From Catenuloplanes indicus (lineage in GTDB: Bacteria > Actinomycetota > Actinomycetes > Mycobacteriales > Micromonosporaceae): a stretch of 64,000 nt of DNA. Both the position numbers and the translations under genes were made by a program. The notes beneath the pieces were generated by a model. The model made no database searches and was not told the DNA's origin. It worked only from the letters and a program-made list of their open reading frames with translations. Within the stretch, counting starts at the first letter, position 1, and each line of letters opens with the position of its first letter. Shown piece after piece: positions 16,048-23,757 of the stretch. The stretch covers positions 7,794,501 to 7,858,500 of the forward strand of contig NZ_JAUSUZ010000001.1 in assembly GCF_030813715.1 (NCBI RefSeq), written 5' to 3'.

Positions 16048-17118
16048 ATGACCTCAGGCGGACGCGCCGCCTACCGGACCGCCGCACACCCGGCCAGCCT
16101 GGGGATCATGAACTTCGGGCCGAACTGGTTCGCGACCGTGATGGGCACCGGCGTGCTCGCCACCGCCGCGCTGTCGCTGCCGCAGCACCTCCCCGGCGTG
16201 CACCGGGCCGCCACCGTGGTCTGGACGGTCGCGGTCGCGCTGCTGGCCGTGCTCACCGTGGGCTTCGCCCGGCACCTGCGCCGGCACCGCCGCACCTACC
16301 TGGACGATCCGGCCGCGGCGCACTTCTGGGGCGCGCCGCCGATGGCGGTCATGACGATCGGCGCGGGCGCGCTGATGGCCGGCGTGCCCGGCGCGGTCCC
16401 GGTCGCCGCGGCCTGTTGGCTGATCGGTGCCGCCGGTGGGCTGGTCACGGCCGTGCTGATCCCGTACCGGACGATGACCCGGGGGTGGGGTGGGCCCGGT
16501 GAGGCCCCCGGCGGGCGGCTGATGCCGGTGGTGCCGCCGATGGTCGCGGCCGCGCAGGGCGCGCTGCTCGCGGCGCACCTGCCGGACGGTGAGCCGCGCG
16601 CCCAGCTGCTGATCGCGTGCGCGGCCATGTTCGGCGCGAGCCTGGCCGCCGCGGCCGTGGTGATCGGTCAGGTGTGGGCGCGGCTGGCCGCACACGGGCC
16701 GGGTACGGCCGCCGGCGTACCCACGCTGTGGATCGTGCTCGGCCCGCTCGGGCAGTCGATGACGGCGGCGCACCTGCTGGCCGCCGCGGCCCCGGCGCAC
16801 CTGGCCGAGGTGGCGAACGCGGCCGCGGTGCTCTACGCCGTACCGGTGCTGGGGTGTGCTCTGCTCTGGTTGTCGCTGGCGGCCGCGCTGACGCTGCGGG
16901 CCGCGCGGGACGGGCTGCCGTTCACGCCCGGGTGGTGGGCGTTCACGTTCCCGGTCGGCACGCTGGTCACCGGCGTGGCGGGGCTGTCCGGGCGCACCGG
17001 CTCGGCACCGCTGGCCGCGCTCGCCCTCGCGCTGTTCGCGCTGCTGCTGTGCGGGTGGGTGGTCGCGGCCGGTGGGACGCTGCGCTGGCTCAGAACGACT
17101 TCCGCAGCTGCTGTGTGA
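16048..17118 (+). CDS. TDT/TehA-SLAC1 family transporter
   Basis: A 356-residue integral membrane protein with about ten hydrophobic segments, of the tellurite-resistance/dicarboxylate transporter (TDT) family that also includes SLAC1 anion channels, C4-dicarboxylate exporters and sulfite efflux pumps. The N-terminal NFGPNWFATVMGTGVLA block is the family signature. The pairing with a divergent LysR gene is common for exporters of this type. The 3' end overlaps the convergent GNAT gene by 29 bases, so the last few residues are the least certain. Confidence 0.88.
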   Translation: MTSGGRAAYRTAAHPASLGIMNFGPNWFATVMGTGVLATAALSLPQHLPGVHRAATVVWTVAVALLAVLTVGFARHLRRHRRTYLDDPAAAHFWGAPPMAVMTIGAGALMAGVPGAVPVAAACWLIGAAGGLVTAVLIPYRTMTRGWGGPGEAPGGRLMPVVPPMVAAAQGALLAAHLPDGEPRAQLLIACAAMFGASLAAAAVVIGQVWARLAAHGPGTAAGVPTLWIVLGPLGQSMTAAHLLAAAAPAHLAEVANAAAVLYAVPVLGCALLWLSLAAALTLRAARDGLPFTPGWWAFTFPVGTLVTGVAGLSGRTGSAPLAALALALFALLLCGWVVAAGGTLRWLRTTSAAAV

Positions 17119-17563
17119 TCAGGTCGTACCCGGACGAGTCGTACAGCCCGACCGCGGCCTTGTTGGTGCCGAACACGTTCAGCTCCAGCGCCGCGCAGCC
17201 ACGGGTCCGCGCCTCGGCCTCCACCGCGGACAGCAGCGCCCGGCCGAGACCCTGCCCGCGATGGCCGGCGTCCACGGTGAGCATGTGCAGGTAGCCGCAG
17301 CCGGCGATGCCGTGCGGATGCCGCAGCCCGAACCAGGCCGCGCCGATCCGCCCGCCGTCCGACTCGCCGACCACCAATACGTGACCCGGCGTGTCGAAGC
17401 CGAGCGGAAGCAGCGCGCAGATGCCGTCGAACGCCTTCGACCGCGCCACCCCGGCCGCGATCCCCACGGACGTGACCAGCGAGTCCACCGTCAGATCCAG
17501 CACCGAGGCCCGGAAAGCGCCGAACTCGCCGGCGTGCATCGGGCGCAGCGTCACGGTCGTCAT
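17090..17563 (-). CDS. GNAT-family N-acetyltransferase
   Basis: A 157-residue acetyltransferase. LHMLTVDAGHRGQGLGRALLSAVEAEAR contains the acetyl-CoA pyrophosphate-binding motif (R/Q-x-x-G-x-G/A as RGQGLG), followed by ALELNVFGTNKAAVGLYDSSGY, the typical motif B with the conserved Tyr. Substrate unknown. TAGGGT (17570-17575) is six bases before the ATG at 17563, indicating a leaderless transcript. The 3' end overlaps the transporter gene by 29 bases, tail to tail. Confidence 0.9.
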   Translation of the reverse strand: MTTVTLRPMHAGEFGAFRASVLDLTVDSLVTSVGIAAGVARSKAFDGICALLPLGFDTPGHVLVVGESDGGRIGAAWFGLRHPHGIAGCGYLHMLTVDAGHRGQGLGRALLSAVEAEARTRGCAALELNVFGTNKAAVGLYDSSGYDLITQQLRKSF

Positions 17564-17630
17564 GCCCGCACCCTAAGCCTCCGCCAGGGCCGGCGAACCG
17601 GGGCACACAAAGGCCGGGCAAAAGGACGAA

Positions 17631-18209
17631 TCAGGCGCGGCTCAGCAGGCGCTCGGCGAACCGGGCCTCCATCCGCGCCACGGCCCGGACCAGCGGCGCC
17701 AGCGTCAGCGCGAACAGCAGCCCGGTCGCCATGTAGAGCCAGATCCGGGTCTCGGCCGCCGAGCCCAGCCCGATCAGGGCGGGCAGCCCTTCGGCGCCCG
17801 GCCCGTACGGCACCGCCCAGTCCCACAGCGACGCGCTCAGCCCGGCGGCCGCGGCGGACCACCAGGTCACCACGAGCGCGCACGAGACCGTGCTCGGCAC
17901 GACCCGGAGCAGCCCGTGCGCCAGCGCCCGCCGGCGCCGCCGGCGTTCCGGGGCCGGGACCGGGCGGCCGAGCACGCGCGCGGCACGCCGCCGTTCCGCG
18001 TCCGCCACCCGCGCGGACCCGGCGAGCGCACCGGCCAGGATCGGCACGCCGACCAGCAGCACGGCCGTGCCCAGGCCGAGCACGACCGCGGTGGCGAGGC
18101 CCACGGACGTGAGCACGCCGATCGGGAACCCGGTCAGCACGTAGCGCGTGTCAATCCCGAGCTGCCGCAGCGAGATGTCCGGGCCGGCGGTAACGATCAC
18201 GGTCGTCAT
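17631..18209 (-). CDS. Putative sensor-domain membrane protein (stand-alone)
   Basis: A 192-residue protein with about four transmembrane helices (residues ~25-65, ~105-130, ~150-175) and an Arg-rich cytoplasmic loop (PERRRRRRAL). The layout matches the actinobacterial putative sensor domain (PF13796-type) that is usually fused to a histidine kinase; here it stands alone and no kinase or response regulator is adjacent. TAGCGT lies seven bases before the ATG. A perfect inverted repeat (18268-18285) about 60 bp upstream may control it. Confidence 0.65.
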   Translation of the reverse strand: MTTVIVTAGPDISLRQLGIDTRYVLTGFPIGVLTSVGLATAVVLGLGTAVLLVGVPILAGALAGSARVADAERRRAARVLGRPVPAPERRRRRRALAHGLLRVVPSTVSCALVVTWWSAAAAGLSASLWDWAVPYGPGAEGLPALIGLGSAAETRIWLYMATGLLFALTLAPLVRAVARMEARFAERLLSRA

Positions 18210-18267
18210 ACCGTCGACGCTATCGATCGCGGCACCACCGGCCCATCCGGTGAACCCCTAGATACGG

Positions 18268-18285
18268 GGTAGGGCAAGCCCTACC
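18268..18285. promoter_or_regulatory. Perfect inverted repeat upstream of sensor-domain gene
   Basis: GGTAGGGC AA GCCCTACC is a perfect 8+8 inverted repeat with a two-base centre, touching the first base of the phosphotransferase stop codon. The very short centre argues more for a dimeric regulator site than for an RNA terminator, although it could end transcription of the upstream operon. It lies 59 bp before the sensor-domain gene start. Confidence 0.5.
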
Positions 18286-19046
18286 TACGACAGCCCGAGT
18301 GCCCGCCGCCAGACGCTGTCGTGCTCCTCGATGTAGGCGGTGTCGTCGCGCCAGGCGTCGCCGTGGCCGGTGCGCCAGTGGGTCAGCCACGGCTCCACGC
18401 CGAGGCCGGCCTGCTCGCGCAGGAAGTCGTGCATCGCGCGGGTACGCCGGGCCAGCAACGGGACCAGCGCCTCGCGCATCGCCTCGTCCGCGCCGTACGC
18501 GTCCGCGAACACGCCCAGCCGCCGGCCGTGATCCCACCCGGACCAGCGGGCCAGCGGCAGGAAACCGTGCGCCGCGTAGGCCAGGTCCCACAGGCGTGAC
18601 CCGGGCGCGGTCCCGTCCCAGTCGATGAACGTCAGCCGCTCGCCGGCCACCAGGTTCCACGGCGCGAGGTCGTTGTGCGTGATCAGCTCGGTCCGGTCCG
18701 GCGGGACCAGCGTGTTCCACACCGCGTCGTCCGGCGGTACGAAGCCCGCGGCCGCGTCGTGCAGGTCCCGGATCACCCGCGCCACCGCCCGGAGCGTGCC
18801 GTCGCCGGCGAGCAGCGGCAGGTCGTCGCCCCACGGGACGGTGCCCTCCGCGAACGTCAGCACCTCGCGCCCGCGTTCGTCGAACCCGAGCGGACGCGGC
18901 GCGTGCGCGAACCCTGCGCCGTGCAGGTGCTCCAGGAACGCGTGCACCGACGGCGTCCACGGCCCGGCCGGCCGCCGCACGGTGTCGCCGACGCGCACGA
19001 TGTCGCCGCTCACGTTGCCGCGCGGCAGCAGGATCTCTTCGTTCAC
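18285..19046 (-). CDS. Aminoglycoside-phosphotransferase-fold (APH) kinase
   Basis: A 253-residue protein of the APH/choline kinase superfamily. The catalytic loop THNDLAPWNLV (HxDxxxxN) and the metal-binding FIDWDGTAPG are intact; LTFAEGTVPWGDD marks the lobe hinge. It should transfer phosphate to a small molecule; antibiotic resistance is possible but not implied. The GTG at 19046 (VNEEILLPRGNV) overlaps the stop of the acetyltransferase gene by four bases, so the two are translated together. Confidence 0.85.
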   Translation of the reverse strand: MNEEILLPRGNVSGDIVRVGDTVRRPAGPWTPSVHAFLEHLHGAGFAHAPRPLGFDERGREVLTFAEGTVPWGDDLPLLAGDGTLRAVARVIRDLHDAAAGFVPPDDAVWNTLVPPDRTELITHNDLAPWNLVAGERLTFIDWDGTAPGSRLWDLAYAAHGFLPLARWSGWDHGRRLGVFADAYGADEAMREALVPLLARRTRAMHDFLREQAGLGVEPWLTHWRTGHGDAWRDDTAYIEEHDSVWRRALGLS

Positions 19047-19621
19047 GGCTGCGGTCCTCCCGCTTCCGGCCACCCGTTCTCCGCACGCCAGGCGGCGGCG
19101 TCGATGCGGTAGAGGACGCACGGCTGGAGCGGGTCGTCCGGCGGTATGTTGGGGTGCCGGAAGTCCTCCGCGGGATCGTGGGTGAGGCCGAGGCGCCGCA
19201 TGACCGCGCGGGACCGCGCGTTGGTGTGCGCGGTGAACGAGACCAGGCCGGGCAGCGCCAGCGCGGTGAACGCGTGGGCCAGCACGGCGCGGGCCGCCTC
19301 GGTGGCGTAGCCGTGGCCCCAGGCATGCCGGGCCAGCCGCCAGCCGACCTCCGTCGCGGGCGTGAAGTGGGCCTCGAAGCGGGGCCGGGCCAGGCCGACG
19401 AAGCCGATGAAGCCGTCCGGTGCGTCGACGGCCCAGAGCCCGAAGCCCTGACGCGCGAGGTCGCCGTCGATCCGGTCGATCATCGCGTCGGACTGCTCGC
19501 GGCTCAGCGTCGCCGGGAAGTGCCGCATCACCTCGGGATCGGCGTTCAGCGCGGCGAACGGCTCCCGGTCCGCATCCCGCCAGCGCCGCAGTGTCAACCG
19601 TTCGGTACGCAGCTCGGTCAC
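19043..19621 (-). CDS. RimJ/RimL-type GNAT acetyltransferase
   Basis: A 192-residue acetyltransferase of the RimJ/RimL group: RTERLTLRRWRDADREPFAALNADPEVMRHFP is the characteristic start, GWRLARHAWGHGYATEAARAVLAHAF holds the acetyl-CoA loop (GHGYATEA), and NARSRAVMRRLGL is the family's conserved end motif. It probably acetylates a protein N-terminus or a small amine. GTG at 19621, with TACGAT six bases upstream (leaderless). Overlaps the APH gene by four bases and may form a two-gene operon with it. Confidence 0.9.
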   Translation of the reverse strand: MTELRTERLTLRRWRDADREPFAALNADPEVMRHFPATLSREQSDAMIDRIDGDLARQGFGLWAVDAPDGFIGFVGLARPRFEAHFTPATEVGWRLARHAWGHGYATEAARAVLAHAFTALALPGLVSFTAHTNARSRAVMRRLGLTHDPAEDFRHPNIPPDDPLQPCVLYRIDAAAWRAENGWPEAGGPQP

Positions 19622-19639
19622 CCGGTGATCGTACGGGTC

Positions 19640-20500
19640 TCAGTCGCGGTCCCGGTCGATGCGCAGGTCGCGTTCCAGTTCGGCGAGGAGCGTGCGGAGG
19701 TCGTCGATGCGCTGGCTGATCGCGATCCGGTCGATCTCGTCGGGGACACCGTCACCGTCCACGTCGTACCCGGACGAGAGGCCTTCGGTGATCTCCAGGC
19801 GGCGGGCCTCCTCCATGGAGTTGACGATGACCGCGATCAGGATGTTGACCAGCAGGTTCGCGGTGATCAGGACATAGCTGACGTAGTACAGCAGCGTCCA
19901 CGGCGAGTAGGCCATGCCCTGCGCGATCAGGTCCGGCAGGTTCTCCTGGGAGAGCAGTACGAAGAGCGTGATCGCGGCGCGGCCGACCGTGCCGTACTCG
20001 GCCGGGAACTCGTCGGCGAAGATCAGCCAGCCGGCCATGCCGTACAGGTAGACGGTGACCAGGGCGAGCGCGAGGAACCCGCCGATACCGGGGAGGCTGC
20101 GCAGCAGCGCGGTGACGATGACGCGCAGGCCCGGGGAGAAGCGGACCAGGCGCAGCACCCGCGCGATCCGCAGGATGCGCAGCAGCGCGGAGTCGCCGTG
20201 CAGGCCGGGGATGAAGACCGCGGCGATCACGAGGAAGTCGAAGACGTTCCAGCCGTTGCGGAAGAAGTCCTGCGGGCGCCGGCCGTGCGCCAGGATCCGG
20301 ATCGCTATCTCGACGACGAACACCGCGCGGAAGCTCAGCTCCAGCCCGTGCAGGATCGGCTCCCACGTGCCGAGGTGCGGGTACGTCTCGATGCCGAGCA
20401 CCACGGCGTTCGCGCCGATCACCACCACGATCACGATCTCGAAGGCGCGGTGGTCGCGGATCGCGGCGCAGACGCGGGCGAGCGGGGAATGCGTGATCAT
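19640..20500 (-). CDS. Voltage-gated-type cation channel (NaChBac-like) with DxDxDG tail
   Basis: A 286-residue single-domain six-helix channel. Helices S1-S3 cover about residues 20-100; S4 carries five arginines at every third position (R108, R111, R114, R117, R120), the voltage-sensor pattern. S5 is about 138-162, the pore loop has TLFVLLSQENLPD with Glu186 in the filter position, and S6 is about 203-227. The cytoplasmic tail contains DVDGDGVPDEID (246-257), resembling a calcium-binding loop, and then a coiled coil (about 255-280) that would hold a tetramer together. Ion choice (Na or Ca) cannot be fixed by eye. TACCCT is six bases before the ATG. Confidence 0.88.
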   Translation of the reverse strand: MITHSPLARVCAAIRDHRAFEIVIVVVIGANAVVLGIETYPHLGTWEPILHGLELSFRAVFVVEIAIRILAHGRRPQDFFRNGWNVFDFLVIAAVFIPGLHGDSALLRILRIARVLRLVRFSPGLRVIVTALLRSLPGIGGFLALALVTVYLYGMAGWLIFADEFPAEYGTVGRAAITLFVLLSQENLPDLIAQGMAYSPWTLLYYVSYVLITANLLVNILIAVIVNSMEEARRLEITEGLSSGYDVDGDGVPDEIDRIAISQRIDDLRTLLAELERDLRIDRDRD

Positions 20501-20523
20501 GGATGCAGGGTAGATTCCTCAGC
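20501..20523. promoter_or_regulatory. Overlapping divergent leaderless promoters
   Basis: Only 23 bp separate the channel start (20500, minus) and the nitronate monooxygenase start (20524, plus). The minus-strand TACCCT (20507-20512) and the plus-strand TAGATT (20511-20516) share two bases and stand six and seven bases from their start codons. The two promoters cannot easily be occupied together, so mutually exclusive or random-choice expression is likely. Confidence 0.55.
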
Positions 20524-21504
20524 GTGATCGAGTTGTCCCGCCCGGTGGTCGTCGCGCCGATGGCCGGGGGACCGTCCACGGTCGCGCTGGTCGTCGAGGC
20601 GGCCCGCGCCGGTGGTCTCGGATTCCTGGCGGCCGGCTACCGTACGCCGGAGGCGACCGCGCGCGAGGTGGCCGAGGCACGCGCGGCCGGCGTGCCGTTC
20701 GGGCTCAACATCTTCGTGCCGGACCTCGCGCCCGCCGATGCCGCCGAGGTGGCGAGATACCGGGCGACGCTGGAGGCGGACCACGGGCCGCTGCCCGCAC
20801 CGCCGCTCACGGACGACGACCACTTCGCGGCGAAGGTACGGATCGCCGCCGGTGTGCCGTTCGTCAGCTTCACGTTCGGGCTGCCGCCCACGGACGTGAT
20901 CACGGCACTGCGGGGGAGCGGCAGCGCCGTCCTGCTCACCGTGACGAACGCCGGCGAGGCCCGGCGCGCGCTCGCGCTCGGCCCGGACGCGCTGATCGCG
21001 CAGGCCGGCACCGCGGGCGGCCACTCCGGCACGTTCGACCCGGCCGGCTACGACGGCTCCGGCACCGCGCTCACGCTACTGCGCACCGTGCCCCGGACGG
21101 TACCGGTCGTCGCGGCCGGTGGCACCGGCACCGCGGCCGGTGTGCGGGCGCTGCTGGACGCGGGTGCGACCGCGGTCCAGGCCGGCACCGCGTTCCTGCT
21201 CGCGAACGAGGCGGGTACCCGCGCACCGCACCGCACCGCGCTGAGCGAGGGCAGGGAGACCGTGGTCACCCGCGCGTTCACCGGCCGGCCAGCCCGCGCG
21301 CTGCGCAACCGCTTCACCGACGCGTACGGCCCGCACGCACCGCTCGCGTACCCCGCGGTCCACCACCTGACCGCGCCGATCCGGGCAGCCGCGGCGGCCC
21401 GCGGCGACGCCGAGTCGATCAATTTGTGGGCCGGCACCGGGCATGCGAACGCACGTCCCGGGCCGGCCGGTGAGATCCTGCGCACGCTGGCCGGTTGCAA
21501 ATAG
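20524..21504 (+). CDS. Nitronate monooxygenase / 2-nitropropane dioxygenase family
   Basis: A 326-residue FMN-binding TIM-barrel protein: VVVAPMAGGPSTVALVVEAA at the start, ALIAQAGTAGGHSGTF with the catalytic-region His, and VVAAGGTGTAAGVRALLDAGATAVQAGTAFL as the phosphate-binding part, all typical of the NMO family. It oxidises toxic nitronates to carbonyl compounds. The GTG at 20524 is preferred over the in-frame ATG at 20503 because the -10 TAGATT (20511-20516) overlaps the extra codons and sits seven bases from the GTG. Confidence 0.88.
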   Translation: MIELSRPVVVAPMAGGPSTVALVVEAARAGGLGFLAAGYRTPEATAREVAEARAAGVPFGLNIFVPDLAPADAAEVARYRATLEADHGPLPAPPLTDDDHFAAKVRIAAGVPFVSFTFGLPPTDVITALRGSGSAVLLTVTNAGEARRALALGPDALIAQAGTAGGHSGTFDPAGYDGSGTALTLLRTVPRTVPVVAAGGTGTAAGVRALLDAGATAVQAGTAFLLANEAGTRAPHRTALSEGRETVVTRAFTGRPARALRNRFTDAYGPHAPLAYPAVHHLTAPIRAAAAARGDAESINLWAGTGHANARPGPAGEILRTLAGCK

Positions 21505-21570
21505 TCACAACACGCCCCTGAACTGGTGGTTCTCAGGAATCATCCAGGGAGAGCCCATATGGTTGCCCGT

Positions 21571-21697
21571 CGAGGGGAGTACCCCACAAAGATCGTTCCG
21601 GTCAGTACGGGTGCACCCATGTGACCCCCGGACGGTCGCCGTGCCCGAGTCGTCGCACGGTGGGGGAGACCTCAGGCGATTTCGCGTGCGCCTGAGG
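21571..21697 (+). promoter_or_regulatory. yybP-ykoY-type manganese riboswitch with SD-masking hairpin
   Basis: Upstream of the TerC gene the blocks CGAGGGGAGTACCCC (21571-21585), CGGTCAGTACGGGTGCACCC (about 21599-21618) and GGTGGGGGAGACCTC (21659-21673) follow the order and spacing of the yybP-ykoY riboswitch, which is known to sense Mn(II) and commonly precedes TerC/Alx genes. It is followed by CCTCAGGCG (21670-21678) pairing with CGCCTGAGG (21689-21697); the latter overlaps the Shine-Dalgarno GAGGAGG (21694-21700). This suggests control at translation start: the GACCTC end of the aptamer competes with the SD-masking hairpin. Confidence 0.8.
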
Positions 21698-21707
21698 AGG
21701 CACACCC

Positions 21708-22727
21708 GTGGATGTCCTGTCCGCTCCGCTCCAGACGATCGGATCCCCCGGCCTGTGGGGCATCACGCTCGTCATCCTGCTCGGCCTGCTGGCCGTCGAC
21801 TTCGTGATCACCCGGCGGCCGCACGACGTGCACATGCGGGAGGCCGTCGGCTGGACCATTTTCTACCTGGCCCTCCCGGTCGCGTTCGGCCTGATCATCT
21901 GGCCGCTCTACGGCGCCACCCCGTCGATCGAGTTCTTCACCGGCTACGTCGTGGAGAAGTCCCTCTCGGTCGACAACCTCTTCGTCTTCATGCTGCTCCT
22001 GGCCGCCTTCGCGGTGCCGAAGGAGCTGGCCCAGCGGGTCCTGCTCTACGGTATCGTCGGCGCGCTAGTCCTCCGGGCCGTCTTCATCGCCATGGGCGCG
22101 GCCGTGCTCAGCACCGGCACCTGGGCGTTCCTGCTGTTCGGCGGCATCCTGCTGGTCACCGCGGTCAAGGTGATGCGCGACGCGGTCAAGGGCGCGGACC
22201 ACGAGGTCGACATCGACGGCATGCGCAGCGTCAAGATCCTGCGCCGCCTGATGCCGGTCACGAAGCAGTACCACGGCTCCAAGCTGTCGATCGTCGAGCA
22301 CGGCAAGCGCACGCTCACCCCGATGGCGCTGGTCGTGGTCGCGGTGTTCATGACCGACATCGTGTTCGCGGTCGACTCGGTGCCGGCCGTCTACGGCGTG
22401 ACCGAGGACCCGTACATCGTGTTCGCCACGAACGCGTTCGCGCTGCTCGGCCTGCGCGCGCTGTACTTCGTGCTGCAGAACGCGCTCAGCAAGCTCCGCC
22501 ACCTCAACCACGGCCTGGCGATCATCCTGGCGTTCATCGGCTTCAAGCTGGTGCTGCACTGGGCGCACACGGTCTGGTCCTGGGTGCCGGACGTGCCGAC
22601 CCCGCTGTCCCTCGCGTTCATCATCCTGACGCTGGTCACGGTCACGCTCACGTCGCTGGCGGCCAACCGCCGGGACGAGGCCGCGGCGGCCGGGCACAAG
22701 CCCGAGCCGGACAAGGCGCGCGTATAG
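21708..22727 (+). CDS. TerC-family integral membrane protein (likely Mn exporter)
   Basis: A 339-residue membrane protein with about nine hydrophobic segments. The family signatures ARE clear: TGYVVEKSLSVDNLFVFMLL with acidic and Asn residues in the membrane, and FMTDIVFAVDSVPAVYGVT with two intramembrane aspartates, which form the metal site in TerC/Alx proteins. These proteins export Mn(II), in part to load exported enzymes. The GTG at 21708 stands seven bases after GAGGAGG. The yybP-ykoY-type leader supports a manganese role rather than tellurite resistance. Confidence 0.92.
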   Translation: MDVLSAPLQTIGSPGLWGITLVILLGLLAVDFVITRRPHDVHMREAVGWTIFYLALPVAFGLIIWPLYGATPSIEFFTGYVVEKSLSVDNLFVFMLLLAAFAVPKELAQRVLLYGIVGALVLRAVFIAMGAAVLSTGTWAFLLFGGILLVTAVKVMRDAVKGADHEVDIDGMRSVKILRRLMPVTKQYHGSKLSIVEHGKRTLTPMALVVVAVFMTDIVFAVDSVPAVYGVTEDPYIVFATNAFALLGLRALYFVLQNALSKLRHLNHGLAIILAFIGFKLVLHWAHTVWSWVPDVPTPLSLAFIILTLVTVTLTSLAANRRDEAAAAGHKPEPDKARV

Positions 22728-22735
22728 CGGGAAAC

Positions 22736-22773
22736 CGCTACGTGGCCGGGGGTCCGCCCCCGGCCACGTAGCG
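22736..22773. terminator. Perfect 17-bp hairpin, bidirectional terminator
   Basis: CGCTACGTGGCCGGGGG (22736-22752), loop TCCG, and CCCCCGGCCACGTAGCG (22757-22773) form a perfect stem between the convergent TerC and MerR genes. It starts nine bases after the TerC stop and lies within the last codons of the MerR gene (encoding YVAGGGPPAT), so the terminator has been built into coding sequence. Confidence 0.8.
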
Positions 22774-23757
22774 TTCCGGCGCCGTCACCAGCGTCGACGC
22801 GATCAGCGCGACCGGCCGGTCCGGATCCCCGGCCAGCTCGCGCAGCACGTCCAGCGCGACCGTGCCCGGCATCTCGGCCAGCGCCTGCACCAGCCGGATC
22901 CGCACCGCCCGGTCCGCCGCGTGCGTGGCCAGCTCGGCGGTCAGCGCCGCCATGATCCGGCCGGCCCAGGCCGGGTCCCGCGCCAGCGTGCCCAGATGCT
23001 CGCTCGCCTCCACCTCGTTCGGGCCGTGCACCACCATGGCCAGCAGCGTCGGCACGGCCGCGGTCACGCCGCGCGACCCCAGCGCCAGCGCCGCATACCG
23101 CCGGATCGCCGGGTCCGGATCGTCCAGCGCGCCGGTCAGCATCGCGGTCGCCTCCCCGCCGGGGAGCTCCGCCAGTGCCTGCACGGCCCGGCGCCGCACC
23201 TCGGCGTCGCCGGCGGCCAGGCCGGACGCCAGGCTAGCGGCACCGTCGCCGCCGGTCCGGGCCAGCGCCCAGCGCAGCGCGCCGGCGACGTACGGGTCCG
23301 CCTCGGTCAGCACCGCGCCGGCCAGCAGCCCGGCCGGGAGCGGCGTGGCCAGCACGGCCTGCTGCCGCCGCTCCGCGCTGCGCGACCGCAGCCCGTGCAG
23401 CAGCTCGACCACGCGTGCCACGTCCTCCCAGCCGGCCGGCTCGGCCGCGCCCACGGTCCGGAGCCGGTCGAGCAGCTCACGGTCCCGGAGCAGCCGCTCC
23501 TCGGTCTCCCGGACGAGGTCGCCGACCAGAGCGGACGGCGTGAAACCGGGGTCGTCCAGCGTGCGCGCGATCTGCCGCAGCGACAGCCCCAGCGACCGCA
23601 GCCCCTCGACGTGGAAGATCCGGCGGACGTCCGCCGGCGTGTACTCCCGGTAGTTACCCACGGTCCGGCCGGTCGGCCGCACCAGCCCGAGCGTGTCGTA
23701 GTGCCGCAGCATCCGGGCACTCACCCCCGAGCGGCGCGCCACCTCACCGATCAGCAC
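22738..23757 (-). CDS. MerR-family regulator fused to HEAT-type repeats
   Basis: A 339-residue protein. Residues 1-70 are a MerR DNA-binding domain (MLIGEVARRSGVSARMLRHYDTLGL, then REYTPADVRRIFHVEGLRSLGLSL), followed by a dimerisation helix (~75-115). Instead of a small effector domain, the remainder (~125-330) consists of HEAT/PBS-lyase-like helical repeats such as DAEVRRRAVQALAELPGGEATAMLTGAL and DPDPAIRRYAALALGSRG. It is the second gene after a stand-alone HEAT protein, overlapping it by 14 bases. The operator palindrome at 24433-24455 in front of the operon fits MerR autoregulation. Confidence 0.88.
   Translation of the reverse strand: MLIGEVARRSGVSARMLRHYDTLGLVRPTGRTVGNYREYTPADVRRIFHVEGLRSLGLSLRQIARTLDDPGFTPSALVGDLVRETEERLLRDRELLDRLRTVGAAEPAGWEDVARVVELLHGLRSRSAERRQQAVLATPLPAGLLAGAVLTEADPYVAGALRWALARTGGDGAASLASGLAAGDAEVRRRAVQALAELPGGEATAMLTGALDDPDPAIRRYAALALGSRGVTAAVPTLLAMVVHGPNEVEASEHLGTLARDPAWAGRIMAALTAELATHAADRAVRIRLVQALAEMPGTVALDVLRELAGDPDRPVALIASTLVTAPERYVAGGGPPAT

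Noticed and set aside
18285-19046. Calling this an aminoglycoside resistance gene
   Set aside because: The APH fold covers kinases of many small molecules; sequence alone does not indicate the substrate.
20503-20523. ATG at 20503 as start of the nitronate monooxygenase
   Set aside because: The extra codons overlap the -10 element TAGATT; the GTG at 20524 fits promoter spacing and family start.
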